From assembly GCA_963969345.1 (NCBI GenBank), contig OZ017766.1:4774001-4838000 (forward strand): DNA of 64,000 nucleotides, read 5' to 3'. The stretch comes from Turbatrix aceti (lineage: Eukaryota; Nematoda; Chromadorea; Rhabditida; Panagrolaimidae). Made by a program: the position numbers and the translations under genes. Positions 35,364-47,209 of this stretch are shown here, one piece after another (within the stretch, counting starts at the first letter, position 1; the number at the start of each line of letters is the position of its first letter). The notes below the pieces were generated by a model that saw only the letters and a list, made by a program, of their open reading frames with translations, was not told the DNA's origin and searched no databases.

Positions 35364-36597
35364 TTTTGATTGATTTACGGCGGCTGTTTGAGGCGTGTGG
35401 CGGTGACGACTGGCAATTTGCTGGTTGTTTTACGGTTTTGATGACTCTAACCGCTGCTAAACTCGATTTTCGCGTTTGTCGGCGTGTTTTTGCCGAATGG
35501 TATATTTGCATCATCGATTATTATTGTCGATTGTGTTATGCCTTCCCTTGCAGATGATGTTTGCGAACGTTTTTGCATTTTTTTTTATAAGTTATACCTA
35601 TTTTTGAATACTGCATAAGGATATCCTTTTATTTAGCGCCTTGCATGAAAGTGTGCCGCGTGCCAACTTTTCGCGGCGAGGTGTTGAGAGGTGTGCCGGT
35701 CACTGTAGTGTCTGACCACTGGTCAGTTCAATTTCATTTTTATTTTTTTTGTCTGTCTTTCGCGCGTTTTTTTGCACTTGTTTTTTCTTGCGGTATGTTT
35801 GCTCAAATTTTAGGCAAAATAATTTTTTTTGTACGCTGGATCAAGCGAATAAGTATGCCTTTGAAGTTTTTTAAGTAGGTCAACAGCTTATCGAATTTGT
35901 ACGCGTTTGTCTGTCTGTCATCATACTTTGGCAATCTCCTGACTGTAATATCAGATCCAGTGCTTTTTATGAATTGCGCTTACAAGCGATTGTTGTATGT
36001 GTGTGTACAAGGTGCGAGGTGCGAGAAGGCGCCTGCCTGCCTGTCCACAGCTTGCACTGTCATTTTCCCGGCTTTATTACGTATCATAGCAGATGGACGG
36101 ATTGGTCGGCAGAGTGAATTTTCCGCGTTATTTCGAAAACTGCGTTTATGGTTGTCGTAAACTTTTTTTAAATCAGTTTTACCTCTCTTTTTTTAAATTT
36201 GTAAGCCTACAATCAAAAAATAATCCGTGTTGAACCGCTGATCCCTCCAGAAAAGTATCTAGAAAATGACCAATTTACCAGTGATCATTTTTGCCTTGCG
36301 CGTATTTTATTTTTTATACTGTTTAAAAAAGCACGTGTTCATTTTTTTTCCGCGAGCTGTTTTCACGCTTGTGATGATTTTGCCCCGCCTATCATCAGGC
36401 CAGGCCGTTCGTTTTGTGCTCTCGGTGCGAAAACGGAGCTGCGTCGCTGGTTTTTTTGCATTTTGTTTGGCTGTGTGCAACTCGGCTTTTTTTTTCAGAA
36501 GAGATAGCAGGTTAGCACTCCTGTCGTTCACCGGTTCGTACGCTGTATTATCTGTCGACATCGCTCTATTAGGCGTCTTTAATCAAAGCCTATCACT
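35364..36597. other. Divergent spacer upstream of the four-TM gene and the helicase
   Basis: 1.2 kb between the four-TM gene (minus) and the DEAD-box gene (plus). Open frames at 35645-36160 and 36266-36601 are T-rich, hydrophobic by composition and lack any motif. No gene is supported. Confidence 0.5.
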
Positions 36598-39500
36598 ATG
36601 AGCTACAGCCGTGAGTTTATTGCTTGCTCTCACATGTTTCACTCTGACTGTGTGAACTCGATTGTCGTGTTGTAGGTATGTCAGGCGCTAACGACGAACC
36701 CGTGGGTCGCAGAGGCCGTAAGTTTACTATTTTTGCCTTGGTTTAGTTTTGTTTATGTGTATCATGTTTCAGCTGCCCGGCGAGTCGGCGAAGATGACCT
36801 TCCCGGTCAATTTTCAAACATGGGACTTCGAAGCGAACGCAGAAACAACGCAGATGATTTCGATTCTCAGCCCCGCATCAGCAGAAACGATCACAGAAGC
36901 TTCGACGAGGTAGGACGAAATCCGCCTCGTGGAATGGATGGTGATGGCGTTCGAGGAAGAGGTGTCGGACGGGATGCGCTTCGTTCGGCGCCACACGATC
37001 GTTTTGAGGACGGCGACCGGGGCGAACCTCGCAGCCGAGGCTACGACAACGAGGGACCGGGACTTCTTCGTCCACGACCTGTTCCCGGACGTGGTGGCTT
37101 GACTAACGGGGGTCCTCCTCGAGAGTGAGTTTTTATTCGCATTCACAAAAAAATTTTGTAAAAAATATTTTTTGTGCGCCATTTTTGAAGTTTTATAAAA
37201 TTTAGCCGTTTTTGAAAGCCTTGTTTAGATTTACTTTTTTTCAGCGAATTTCGAGGACCACGCCGCGATTTTGATGTCGATCCTCGTGGTCCTGCAGCTG
37301 ACTTCCGCGATGCTCCGGCAGTCCGTCGGAATGAACGCCCTAACTCGTATCGAGCTGAAGGTGCCTTTCAAGATGCTCCAGTCAGAGAATTCGACGACAG
37401 ACCACGGAGCAATGCTCCGCGTCCTGGTTACGATCGTCGTCCCGAACCAGGTTCTGGTCGCGCTTATCCCGACGCATATCCGGAAGACCGCGGTCGAAGC
37501 GTTCGCCGTCCTGCCTATGAAGATCGCGGCAGAGATGATTTTGCCGACCGTGGTAACAGCTATAGAGGCCGTGACGACGCTGACTTCGGATACCGGGGAA
37601 GGCAGGTTGCGGCGTATAACCGTCGTCCAGTCGATGACGAACCTTCTTACCGCCAAAACAACCGTTACGATAGTCGTAACGATGGTTTTGGCAGCAGCGG
37701 CAATGGACCATCTCGCTCCAGTCGCGGCGCCTACGATGATCGGCGTCCGATTTCTCCTTTCGGCGCCCAACGCAGCACAGATTTTCAAGATGCTCCCAGA
37801 CGCGGAGGAGGCTTTCACGACGGTCCTGCTCGTGGTGGGGGTTTCCGCGATGCCCCAACGCGTGGTAGCTTCCATGACGATGGACCTGTCCGGGGAAGAA
37901 GCGGAAGCTACCGTGGTGGTCGTGATGATGACTTTGGCAATCGCTTCCACGATGACCGGGCACCGCGTAGCTATCGTGGTCGGGATCGCGATGATAGCTA
38001 TGGCGATCGCTCGGGCTTCGGTCATCGAGATAACTTCCGCAGCGGATTCAACGATGGAAATGGTTTTTTGAGCAACGAACAGGCGAGAGAACGAGCTCCT
38101 CCGGGATACATGCCGGAAGAACAATCGCCAATCGATATCATGGAGACCGATCGCAAGTTTGCCCAGGCCTACGGTGGAGACATGCTCGATGGCGATACGG
38201 ATATGGTAGTCGTCGGTGTCAATGATGGCTCAAATACCGTACTTGAGTGAGTTTTTAATTTTTTTTGGAAGCCCTTTTTAATTTTTTTCTTCAGAAATTG
38301 GAACGACATAGATTTCCATCCCAATTTGCTCAAGAACATCAAAAACTCGGGCTATGTCCGTCCCCGCAAAGTTCAGAGATTTGCTATTCCTCTCATCATG
38401 GAGAACTACGACCTCAAATGTCAGAGCGAAACTGGATCTGGCAAAACAGCGGCTTTTTTGATCCCTATCATTCAGAATCTGATTAATACTAAGATGAATG
38501 AGTGCGCTCCGCGTTGTCTGGTTCTCTGTCCGACACGCGAACTTGTCAAGCAGATTTACGATCAGGCTGTCAAATTTGCGCACGGTGAGATTTTTTTATC
38601 ATTTTTTTTGTTTTATGTAAAAAATTTATTTTCAGGCACCGGAGTTACGGTAGCATTCGCATATGGCGAAACGAGTGTTCGCGATAACATCTCAAAGATC
38701 AAGAGTGGATGTGCTATCCTTTGTGCCACTCTGGGACGTCTTACACATTTTGTGGATAACATGATCGTCTTCCTGGATGACATTGAGTATCTCGTTATCG
38801 ATGAGGCTGATCGGTTCATGGACCACGCTTCGGAGGGATTTAATGAATTCCTTCGCATGCCAGCGCTTCCTGCGGTTTGTTTTTATGAATGTTCCATTGT
38901 GCGAACGAACTTACATATTTTTGATGGGTTTTAGGGAGATAGCAGACAGACTCTTCTGTTCAGCGCAACATTGGACACCCCAGAAGTCGAATCTATTTCT
39001 CGTAATTTCCTCCGTCCAAAATGTGCTACCCTGAGAGCGAACGCCCAAACAAACCGTCGTCTGAAGTATGAACTTTTCGCTGTCGAAGCATCAACAAAGG
39101 TCAAGGTAGATTGCGTTGTGTCCGCTCTGCATCGTCTAAACCAGCTCAATGGCGACAAGATTATGCGTGTGCTCGTCTTTGTCAACAAAAAGATGCACAC
39201 TGACATGGTCGCGACCAGGATCGCCCAGGCCGGATTCAAGTCCACTACAATTCACGGCGATCGTGGACAGAATCTCCGCGAAGAGGCGCTGTCTGACTTC
39301 AAGTCCGGCAAAAAGCCCATTCTCGTGGCAACGGATGTCGCGGCTCGTGGAGTTGATATCCAGAATCTGGATTACGTGAGTTTTTTCTGGGTAAACAAGT
39401 TTTGCGTTGAAAATACATATTTTAGGTCATTCAAATGGACTTGCCTAACAATGACTTCCGCTGCTTCGTCCAGCGCTCGGGACGTTGTGGACGTACCCAT

Positions 39501-40091
39501 CCCGGCACAGCCATCTCGTTCTACTGCAACGATGACATGTACATTGGCGATGAAATTGCCAAAGCTATGCGACAAAATAACCAAGAACCACCGGAATTCT
39601 TGTCGAAATCTTCCTTGGATTTCGAAGATTACGCTCTTTTCACAAAGTGGGTTGGCGATGCCTTTCCGCAACGCGCCCCGTCTGCAGCCCCGAGCGTGAC
39701 CCGGGATAGCGGATTTGGTGCGACTCGATCCAGATCTCCGACGCCGGCAGCCCAACAGTATGTTTTTTTTGATACACTTACAAGGAAAAAGTTTTTTTTC
39801 TATTTTGTAATTTTTTGACAATTTTTGGCACAGTGATTAAAAAACTACGGCATTACCAAAAAATGGTAAATTTTGATTGACGTAGTTTTTTATTCAGAAT
39901 CCGAAAACATTCCAAAACAAATGTGCCGTTGTGACTTTTTTTTAAGTGCGATGATTTTCGGCAAATTTTGCTAAAAGAAATTTTTTGGCACAATTTTATA
40001 AATAATTTTCAAAATGTAATGTCACCTGACAGAATTCATTTATTGACGCGTGTTTTGTTTCAGCGCCAGCGCAGATGATGACTGGGACTAA
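36598..40091 (+). CDS. Vasa-like DEAD-box RNA helicase with RG/D-rich N terminus
   Basis: Nine exons: 36598-36610, 36676-36717, 36773-37124, 37245-38246, 38295-38584, 38636-38874, 38935-39375, 39426-39757, 40064-40091; 912 residues. The first 450 residues are disordered and rich in Arg, Gly, Asp and Tyr (repeats such as RGRDDADFGYRGR, GFHDGPARGGGF), the type that drives RNA-granule condensation. The helicase core has the Q-motif context GYVRPRKVQRFAIP (489-502), motif I SETGSGKT (514-521), PTRELVKQ, ATLGRL, motif II DEAD (622-625), motif III SAT (656-658), ATDVAARGVDI and motif VI QRSGRCGR (809-816), where Gln replaces the usual His. The protein ends in Asp-Asp-Asp-Trp-Asp, like the acidic Trp-containing end of Vasa/DDX4. 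A germline role is inference. The first 13-nt exon rests on the ATG and phase. The last intron carries a decayed foldback repeat. Confidence 0.9.
39820..40015. repeat. Foldback element, family A copy 3 (decayed)
   Basis: Within the 306-nt last intron of the helicase. It has TTAAAAAACTACGGCATT, GACGTAGTTTTTTATTCAGA and CCAAAACAAATGTGCCG, which match inner parts of the copies at 3387 and 7663. The outer arms are missing or too diverged to place. Confidence 0.55.
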
Positions 40092-40624
40092 CGAGTGAAC
40101 ATCCATATCGAAGTCGACTCTACTCATTCTTCTGTATTTTTTTTCTGACCGATAAGTGACAACCCTCCTCATTTTTTGAATTGGTATTGATATTTATAAC
40201 GCTCCTCCTCCTTTTCTTGCCGATTTCTGTTATGTTCTTGATTACGTTTTTTTACAAGTCTCTCTGATGTTGTTTTCTTGAATCAGTATTTACCCCACCT
40301 TATTTACGTAAAAAAATACCGCGGAGTTGTGTGACGGACCGCGTCGTCGTCGCCCTTATCAGGTTCAACGGCGGCGGCGACGCGGACCGTATTGCCCATC
40401 ATCGATCGATCGCGAACGATCGTTGTCATCAAAATCATCAATCGCGACCTCACTATCAATCACCGGCCTCGGCCGTTTTCTTGGGAACACAATAAACCTC
40501 GGTCCAAAAAGATGTGCAGGGACAGGGAAAAATGGGGTTGGCTGCAGATAAATAAATAAATTTATCATCGTGCGTGAGTCACATCAGCTGCAGCGGCTGA
40601 TCGATCTTGTCAGACGGCGCCAGA
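40092..40624. other. Intergenic between helicase and RhoGAP-like gene
   Basis: 533 nt. Opposed Arg-rich frames at 40327-40568 come from CGC/CGG-rich sequence and lack a convincing start or domain. No gene is supported. Confidence 0.5.
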
Positions 40625-42375
40625 ATGAAGCTTCGCATCTCGCGTCTTCCTCCGGTCCGCGTTTTCGAAGACGACGCTCCCGGACTTGACTCGGTGGCTG
40701 CTTTCGACGTCGAACTCTCGGATGACCGGGTTCTTCATAATGTGCCGTGGTGAGCAGGGATGGGCGAACAGACGTTTTTTTTGTTCGCGAACGAACTCGA
40801 ACAAAATAAATGTGTTCTCGAACAAACACGAATGCAAAAATTTTAATTTGTTTGCGAACGAACTCGAACGTTCGCCGATCCCTGGTTGTGAGTCTTTTGG
40901 CATCTAGGATGAGCGAACGTTCGTGTTTGTTCATGTTCGTTTGCGAACAAATTCAAAATTTATGACTCATGTTTGTTCATGAATAAAATTTTTATAAATT
41001 ACGGTTTTCACGAACATTTCTAAATTTTTCAGACAGATAAAACGAACAAAATTGTCCACCAATTTGGATATATTTAAAAAAATGGAACAAAATTTGCGAA
41101 CAAAAAATTGAGTGTTTGGCACCGGCCTAAATTCCCGAATTTGCAGTTTCCTGGTCGATGCATTTTTCTTTCTCGACACCCAGCCCTGGAGAGAGGACGA
41201 TGACGTCTCGATGACCGCAGTCCGCCATGACATGGAAGTCTTCTACGGCCGAGAGCGTCTTCCCCTCGACCTGACACCTGGCCAGGTAATCCTGCTGCTC
41301 AAACGCTTCTTCGCGTGCATTAAGGCGCCCTTCTTCGAGGCTCTCCAGGTCTTTCTCCTCCAGCTCGCGACCACCATCACTTTCGACGAGGCTCGTCAAC
41401 TCGTCGCGTGCCTCGACCGTCTTCCGGAAACCCATGCCGGGACCGTTGCGTTTACGATGCGGGGTTTTTTGAGGGTGAGTCATCCGTGGCTGTACTGGGA
41501 AAATGATCGGCGCGTTCGCTTCAGCTGTCAAACAGAATTCCCGACGGCAAACGTGCCCTCGCGAAAATGTTTGCGCCCGTCATTTTCCGATGGGAAGTCT
41601 CGCCGTCTGGCACGTACCTGCTCAACCAGATCTTTGTCCTCCAGGTGCTCATCGAGAACGCGGAATCCATTGTCAAGGGTCTGTCCCGGATGGATAAACG
41701 CGAGAGGGCGGTGTCTGTTTGCGACGACAGTTCCGACATGGGCAAAGTCCAGGAAAAGCGAAAGTAAGTCTCTGTTACGATGAAAGTCGCTTCAAGACAC
41801 ATTTTCCCTTCAGGACCAAGTCAATGTCCTCGATGTCGTTCAAACAAGCCCTGAACAAGGTTTTCAAGTCGGCGAGTAAATTCAGACACGGCAGACGACC
41901 TTCGGAGGCCGCTTCGACTTCCGAACCCGTTGCTGAGCCGTCTGAAGCACCCGTCCCTTCGCCGCACGTTTCGGCGTTCGCTCAGAGCCCGGCTGTCCGC
42001 TTTTCGCCCTTTGTCTCATCCAATCCAGAATCTCCGCTTCCCGTCGACTCATTTTTCGACGAAAGTGTCTATTACACCGCAGTCTTCAGTCCGCACGTGA
42101 TCAGGACACCCATGCGTTCTGCGTCGATCTCGCGCAAGCTGTCATCCGTCCCGGAAGACCCTCTCCACGATCCTGTTTCTCCCTGCCTCGTGCCACCCCT
42201 GCCAATGACGCCGAATGCCCAGATGGACAGTCCTCCCCCGATGAACAGTCCGACTCTGGTGTTCACCCCAGTCATCGATTCTCCACCCAAAGAAGACCGT
42301 AGGCCACGGGCCAGCATTGCTTTTCTGAAAAGTTCTAAATTGGTTCAACGTCGCCTGTCCGCTTTCGAGCACTGA
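40625..42375 (+). CDS. RhoGAP-like domain protein
   Basis: Four exons: 40625-40749, 41147-41474, 41525-41763, 41814-42375; 417 residues. The domain opens with HNVPCFLVDAFFFL, which resembles the first helix of RhoGAP domains of the ARHGAP11 kind (V-P-x-F-L-V-D-A), continues with LLKRFFACIKAPFF (the L-L-K-x-F-F-x-x-I-x-x-P helix) and closes with LSNRIPDGKRALAKMFAPVIF (positions approximate 150-175). These surround the site that stimulates GTP hydrolysis by Rho GTPases. The usual arginine-finger motif Gly-(I/L)-Phe-Arg after the first helix is not visible; the region reads TQPWREDDDVS. The C-terminal 200 residues are Ser/Pro-rich and probably disordered. Intron 1 (397 nt) is nearly all a family B repeat. 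AATAAA at 42479. Confidence 0.68.
40757..41110. repeat. GTTCG-rich repeat, family B copy 4
   Basis: Fills most of intron 1 of the RhoGAP-like gene. It has TTGTTCGCGAACGAACTCGA, GCGAACGTTCGTGTTTGTTC and CAGATAAAACGAACAAAATT. The stretch after 40910 aligns well with the copy in the Patched intron (14160-14430). Only inverted GTTC/GAAC microrepeats; no coding frame. Confidence 0.68.
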
Positions 42376-42589
42376 TTCTGATTTTCACTCTGTTTTCCAG
42401 TTTGTGCATATTTGTTAGGGTTAACTATATGTAACGCTGTAAGTTGCCATATATCGCCGTGATTACTGGTCACTTTGAAATAAATGCGATACTTGAATGA
42501 TTGGCACAGTGAAACATGGTATTGCCGAATTCGGAAAGCTGTTGTTCCAATGAACCATTTTTTACACAATGCGCACAACAACCGTGAAA

Positions 42590-42750
42590 AATTTTTGCAG
42601 TAAAAATTACCTGCTAGAGAAATTTACTGGCAGAGTTACGATCGTCTGAAATCGCTTTTTTGCCATTTCTGACGATTTTGCCAATTTTAGACTATCGTAA
42701 CTCTGCCTGCAAATGTATCAGACAGGTAATTTTTACGGTAAAAACTGTTT
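42590..42750. repeat. Foldback element, family A copy 4 (short hairpin)
   Basis: A compact inverted repeat: left arm AGTAAAAATTACCTGC...GGCAGAGTTACGATCGTCT pairs with right arm AGACTATCGTAACTCTGCC...CAGGTAATTTTTACGGTAA around a loop of about 35 nt. The arm sequence is the same as in the 3387-3928 copy, so this is an internally deleted derivative. Confidence 0.78.
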
Positions 42751-42832
42751 TTAGGAAAATGTTTTGATGCGTTCCCAAAGTTAAGCATCTTCCAACACAT
42801 TATTGCCTCACTGTAAGTTTTTACTCGAAATA

Positions 42833-42838
42833 TTTATT
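42833..42838 (-). terminator. Poly(A) signal of the P-glycoprotein gene
   Basis: AATAAA on the minus strand only about 20 nt after the stop at 42859-42857, which implies a very short 3' UTR. Confidence 0.6.
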
Positions 42839-42856
42839 TAATAAATCTTTAACGCG

Positions 42857-45800
42857 CTAGGCCGCCAGATCCTGTTTCTTGATGAGGTCGTAGTACTTTC
42901 CGCGCATCGCCATCAGCTGCCGATGCGAGCCAGACTCCTGCACCTTGCCCTGGGCGATGTACAGGATAATATCGCTGTTTTGGATGCTGCTCAGTCGATG
43001 GGCGATCGTAACACAGGTTCGACCCGCGCGTGCCCTGTCCAGAGCTTCCTGGACAAGACGCTCGCTTTCAGAATCGAGGGCCGATGTCGCTTCGTCGAGC
43101 AGTAGAATCTTGGGATTTCGGATGACAGCCCGCGCAATGGCGATTCTCTGCTTCTGTCCTCCAGAAAGTTGACCGCCCTTCTCTCCGACCTCAGTATCGA
43201 CGCCGGCGGGAAGATTGGCAATAAACGCGCTCGCGGAAGCCATTTCGAGCGCGTAGTCGATCTGCTCCTGCGTGTAGTCCTCGTCGTTGAGGCCGAGCAG
43301 GATGTTTTCCTTGATCGTGCCAGAAAACAGCCGAGGTTCCTGCCCGACGAGCGCCATGTTTTGTCTGAGATAGTGCAAACCGATGTCCCGGATGTCGTAG
43401 CCGTCGATCTTCAGCGAGCCTGCTGCGATTTCGTAGAAACGCTCGAGCATGCAAATAATCGTGCTCTTGCCGGCGCCGCTGGGGCCAACGAGGGCAATGG
43501 TCTTGCCGGTGTCCGCCTTGAACGTGAGATCGGTCATGACGGGATTATCGGGTTTCTGTGGGTAAAAGAATTGAACGTGCTCAAAGTCAATGTTGCCAAT
43601 GATTTCGGGCTCTTCACCGATCATTGCGTCGCCGGTCACCGATTTACGATTGATCATCGAAAACAGCAGCTGTGACGATGAATTTGCTTTTACGACGTCC
43701 GGGAAGAAGGTGCACGCGTTCATGACTGACACGGAGCCTAGCATGATTGCTGTGATGCCCCTAAAAAAAATCATTCGTTCGAGAAAAAAAAATCTAACTT
43801 ACAAGAAAACGTAATCAGCGCCCTTCTGTCCCTTATGGATGACAGCGATGCCCAGCGCAAAGCAGAAACAGCAAACGTAAAACAAGAAACTCTGTCCAAG
43901 ACCGTTGTTGGCTGCCTCGAAGAAAAGCTTCCTGGCAACGAGGGTTTTGTGTTTTCCCTCCGCGTTGCTGTATCTCTCGGCAAAGGTGAGCTCCCTCGTG
44001 AGCAGCTGAATGGTGCGGACATTCTCGATAATCTCGATGGCCATCCGACCCGCTTCGTCGGCCTTGGCAATTTCCATGTTGGCCTTCATGACGTTGTACG
44101 CGAGGATGAGCTGCAGCGTGATGAGCACAATGATGCACAGAATGCCGAGGAGCGCGATCTGCCAGGCGTAGATGAACGCGATGATGATGCAGACCATCAT
44201 GGATGTCACGCCGTAGATGATCTGCAGCGCGCGGCCGTCGTAGACCGCTCTGATGTTGGGCGCGTCGGCTGCGAGACGCGTGATCAGCTTGCCTGCCGTG
44301 TGCGCGGGCGTGTCGAAGTAGCCTGCATCCTGGTAGAGCAGGTTTTTGAACGCTCTAACTCGGAGGTTGAGCGTAAGGTCTTCGGAGACGTATCCGAAGA
44401 AAACGGACTGCAAATCCAAAAAAATAAGAAAAAAATTACACTTGAAAAAATTTTTAAATTTAAAAAAATTTTAATTTTAATTTTAAAAACCAACCGCGAG
44501 AAAAGTAAAAATGAAATCACCCAGCGCGATGGCTAAGAAAATACCGAGTGCTTTTAAACTCTGTGTAAAAACTCGATGCGGGTCGGTTTGGTAATTAGCG
44601 AAGGCTCTGAAGACGTAACCGAACGCCAGGGCCATGCCGGGCAGATCGAGGCCCCGAACCATGCCCGCCGCGTACGCCAGCAGCAGCATGAATATTTGGC
44701 CTCTCACGTTACGATAAATCGTGAGAATGCTGTAGGACCGTTCTTTTTCCTGCGGGTAATATGACAGTTCTTCCTGAACGGCTAGCTCAACTTCCCCAAC
44801 CGCGCGTTCTCGCTGCGAGTCGCTGCTGGAGTGTTCGTTGAGAGATTCACTGCGGACAAAAGCGTGTCTGCCAAACTCATCGGAGCCAGAAGCAGTTGAA
44901 ACGTCGTCAAACTCGGCGACGGATTCTTCTGGGGAATCCGGGAGAATCTGTTGAGCACGGACGAGTTCGGAATACTTTCCTCCCAAAGCGACGAGTTCAG
45001 AATGAGTGCCGCTCTCGATGATATTTCCCTTTTCGAAGACGACAATTTTGTCTGCGTTCCGAATTGTCGAGAGTCGATGAGCGATGACTATGGTCGATCG
45101 TCCGGCAGCGGCTTTGTCCAGGGCTTCCTGGACGATGCTCTCGCTCTCCGCGTCGAGAGCGGACGTCGCTTCGTCCAGCAGAAGCACCCGAGGGTCTCTT
45201 GCGAGTGTGCGTGCAATGGCGAGGCGTTGCTTCTGTCCGCCTGACAACTGAACACCTCCGTCGCCGACGAGCGTTTCATAACCGTCGGCAAAAGTCATGA
45301 TAAACTCGTGCGCGTTTGCCATTTTGCAGACCTCAATCATGCCTTCTTCCGTGATATCGGGATTGCCCAGACGAAGGTTTTCGGCGATGGTGTCGTTGAA
45401 CAGCACCGGTTCTTGCTGGACGATGCCAATAACGTTGCGGAGATGTTTGATGTTGAGCTCGGATACTTTTCTGTCGTCCAGAAGGACTTCGCCTTTTTCG
45501 GGGTTGTAAAGCCGCGTCAATAAACCTACTGTCGTCGATTTACCGCATCCAGAATGCCCAACAAGTGCCACTGTCTGCCCTGGCTCGATGGTCAAATTGA
45601 TGCCGTTGAGCACTTTTACGTCCCGACGAGTCGGGTATCTAAAGTGAACGTCTTTGAACTCTACGTGTCCAATAGGATTCTCGAGAATGTCGCCTTCGTC
45701 GGAATAAACGTCGATCTTTGGCACGCGTCGGATTGTCGAGTAAATGACTGCAGCGGCGACTCTGGCATTCAGCAGAACCATAAGATGGGGTGCGACCAAG

Positions 45801-47209
45801 CCAAGGTAATAGGCGCCGAGCAGCATGCTCATGACGCATACAAATACGTCTCCCGGTGATCTGACGACCCCGACTTTGATGAGATAACCGCCGTAGAGCA
45901 TGCCAACTGCGAGAAAAGAAAACAGCATGAAGAAGAACAGGCCTCCGAAGAACCCGGTGAAGTATCCCTTCCGGACGCCAAAATTACGACCCTTTTTGAG
46001 CTGGGTTTTGTAGCGTTTGACCATCTCCATCTGACCGTTGCACGCCTGGACAGTCCGGACGCCGAGCAGGGCTTCTTCTGCAACAGCTCCTGCCATGCCG
46101 ATGCCTACCATTTCCTTTGATGTGGTGTTGGATACGAATTGTGACATCAAAGACATCGCGATGCAGGTGGCAGGACCGACGCCCAGCATGACGGATGCCA
46201 GACGCCATTCGTAGATGTATGAGATGACGATCGCGGCGATGAGCATGGCAATACCGCGCATGAGCAGTCCCAGTTTCTCGCCGATGCCTTCGCGGATGCG
46301 GTCGATGTTACTGAAAACACGTGGATGCAAAAGCTAAATAATTCTTATCACTCACTCGTTCAGGCCAGTAGTCAACGCCCCCGCATGATGCTTGTCGAAC
46401 CATCCGGCATTTTGCCTGAGAATGGCCCGGATAAACTTTCTTCTCATTTTTGTTATTATTCTGTTGCACACTGTTTGGAAACAAATGTACTGTAAAAAAG
46501 TTGAAAATTAATTGGAAAATTCTAAAATGATTTTTTACCTGACAAAAATTGACAATTGAGCAAATTATGCCGAGACCCAGAAAAATGTAAACGTTTTCGT
46601 TTGCTTTGTTTTTGAATTCAGAGCTTCGCGGTGAGTAAACGAGCAGTGCATTGGTCACCCTTCCCGTGATCATGGCCAGGAGGGGCTGGCACACACCTGC
46701 CATGATTGCGAAGCAGATTCCGCAGAGAATGAGTAAAATGTCGATTGGTTTGGCGTATCGGAACTGAAATTTTACAAAAATTACGATTTTTTAAATTTTG
46801 TTAAAGAAAAAAATTGTTACCAGTCCGAAAATAGTGACAGGTTTTTCTTGGAGTTTGGTTGTGTTTATGTTGAAACTGAAGATTTAAAAGAAGTGAATCA
46901 CAGGTGAGGCATGGAAACTCACTTGCAAAAGATCATGCTGATGATTCGTTCCGGCCACGATGGCATGTAGAGCTTGTTGTCGTCTTCTTCGTCTTCATCG
47001 GGCGGAATTTCTTCCTCCTCCTCATCCGGCTGAGGAGGCGCGAACTCGACATTTGGCAACCCGACGGTCGTCTCTTTTTTGGAGACTTCTGACAATGAAT
47101 GCGGATCCGGGTCCCGTTCGGATTCATCGCGAGCACCTGCCAGGTTCTCTTCCGCTTCAGGAGTGCCGACAAGTTCAGCGGCAGAATCCGCAGGCGACAC
47201 TCGAACCAT
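42857..47209 (-). CDS. pgp: P-glycoprotein, full ABCB-type ABC exporter
   Basis: Seven exons: 47209-46923, 46875-46821, 46763-46539, 46489-46356, 46310-44495, 44407-43803, 43760-42857; 1341 residues. Two transmembrane halves each precede an ATPase domain. Domain 1 has Walker A GHSGCGKST (485-493), signature LSGGQKQR (589-596) and Walker B VLLLDEATSALD; domain 2 has GPSGAGKST (1133-1141), LSGGQKQR (1239-1246) and ILLLDEATSALD. All catalytic Lys, Gln and Glu residues are intact, so both sites look active. The N terminus is unusually long and acidic (about 95 residues with a Glu/Asp run near 62-75). P-glycoproteins export lipophilic compounds from plasma membranes and contribute to drug tolerance in nematodes. 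The donor after exon 5 (GTTGGT) is weak but is the only phase-0 choice. AATAAA follows the stop by about 20 nt. Confidence 0.95.

Larger units (their letters stand above)
42376..42856. other. Convergent 3' flanks of RhoGAP-like and P-glycoprotein genes
   Basis: 481 nt. It holds AATAAA for the plus gene at 42479-42484, a short foldback repeat at 42590-42750, and AATAAA on the minus strand (42838-42833) for the P-glycoprotein. Confidence 0.6.

Noticed and set aside
37271..38071. A 266-codon plus-strand frame and a 297-codon minus-strand frame, both hydrophobic, in the helicase gene.
   Set aside because: They are off-frame readings of the RG/D-rich repeat exon; the chosen frame joins upstream and downstream exons in phase.
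40327..40568. Arg-rich opposed frames between the helicase and the RhoGAP-like gene.
   Set aside because: Produced by CGC/CGG-rich sequence; no convincing start or domain.
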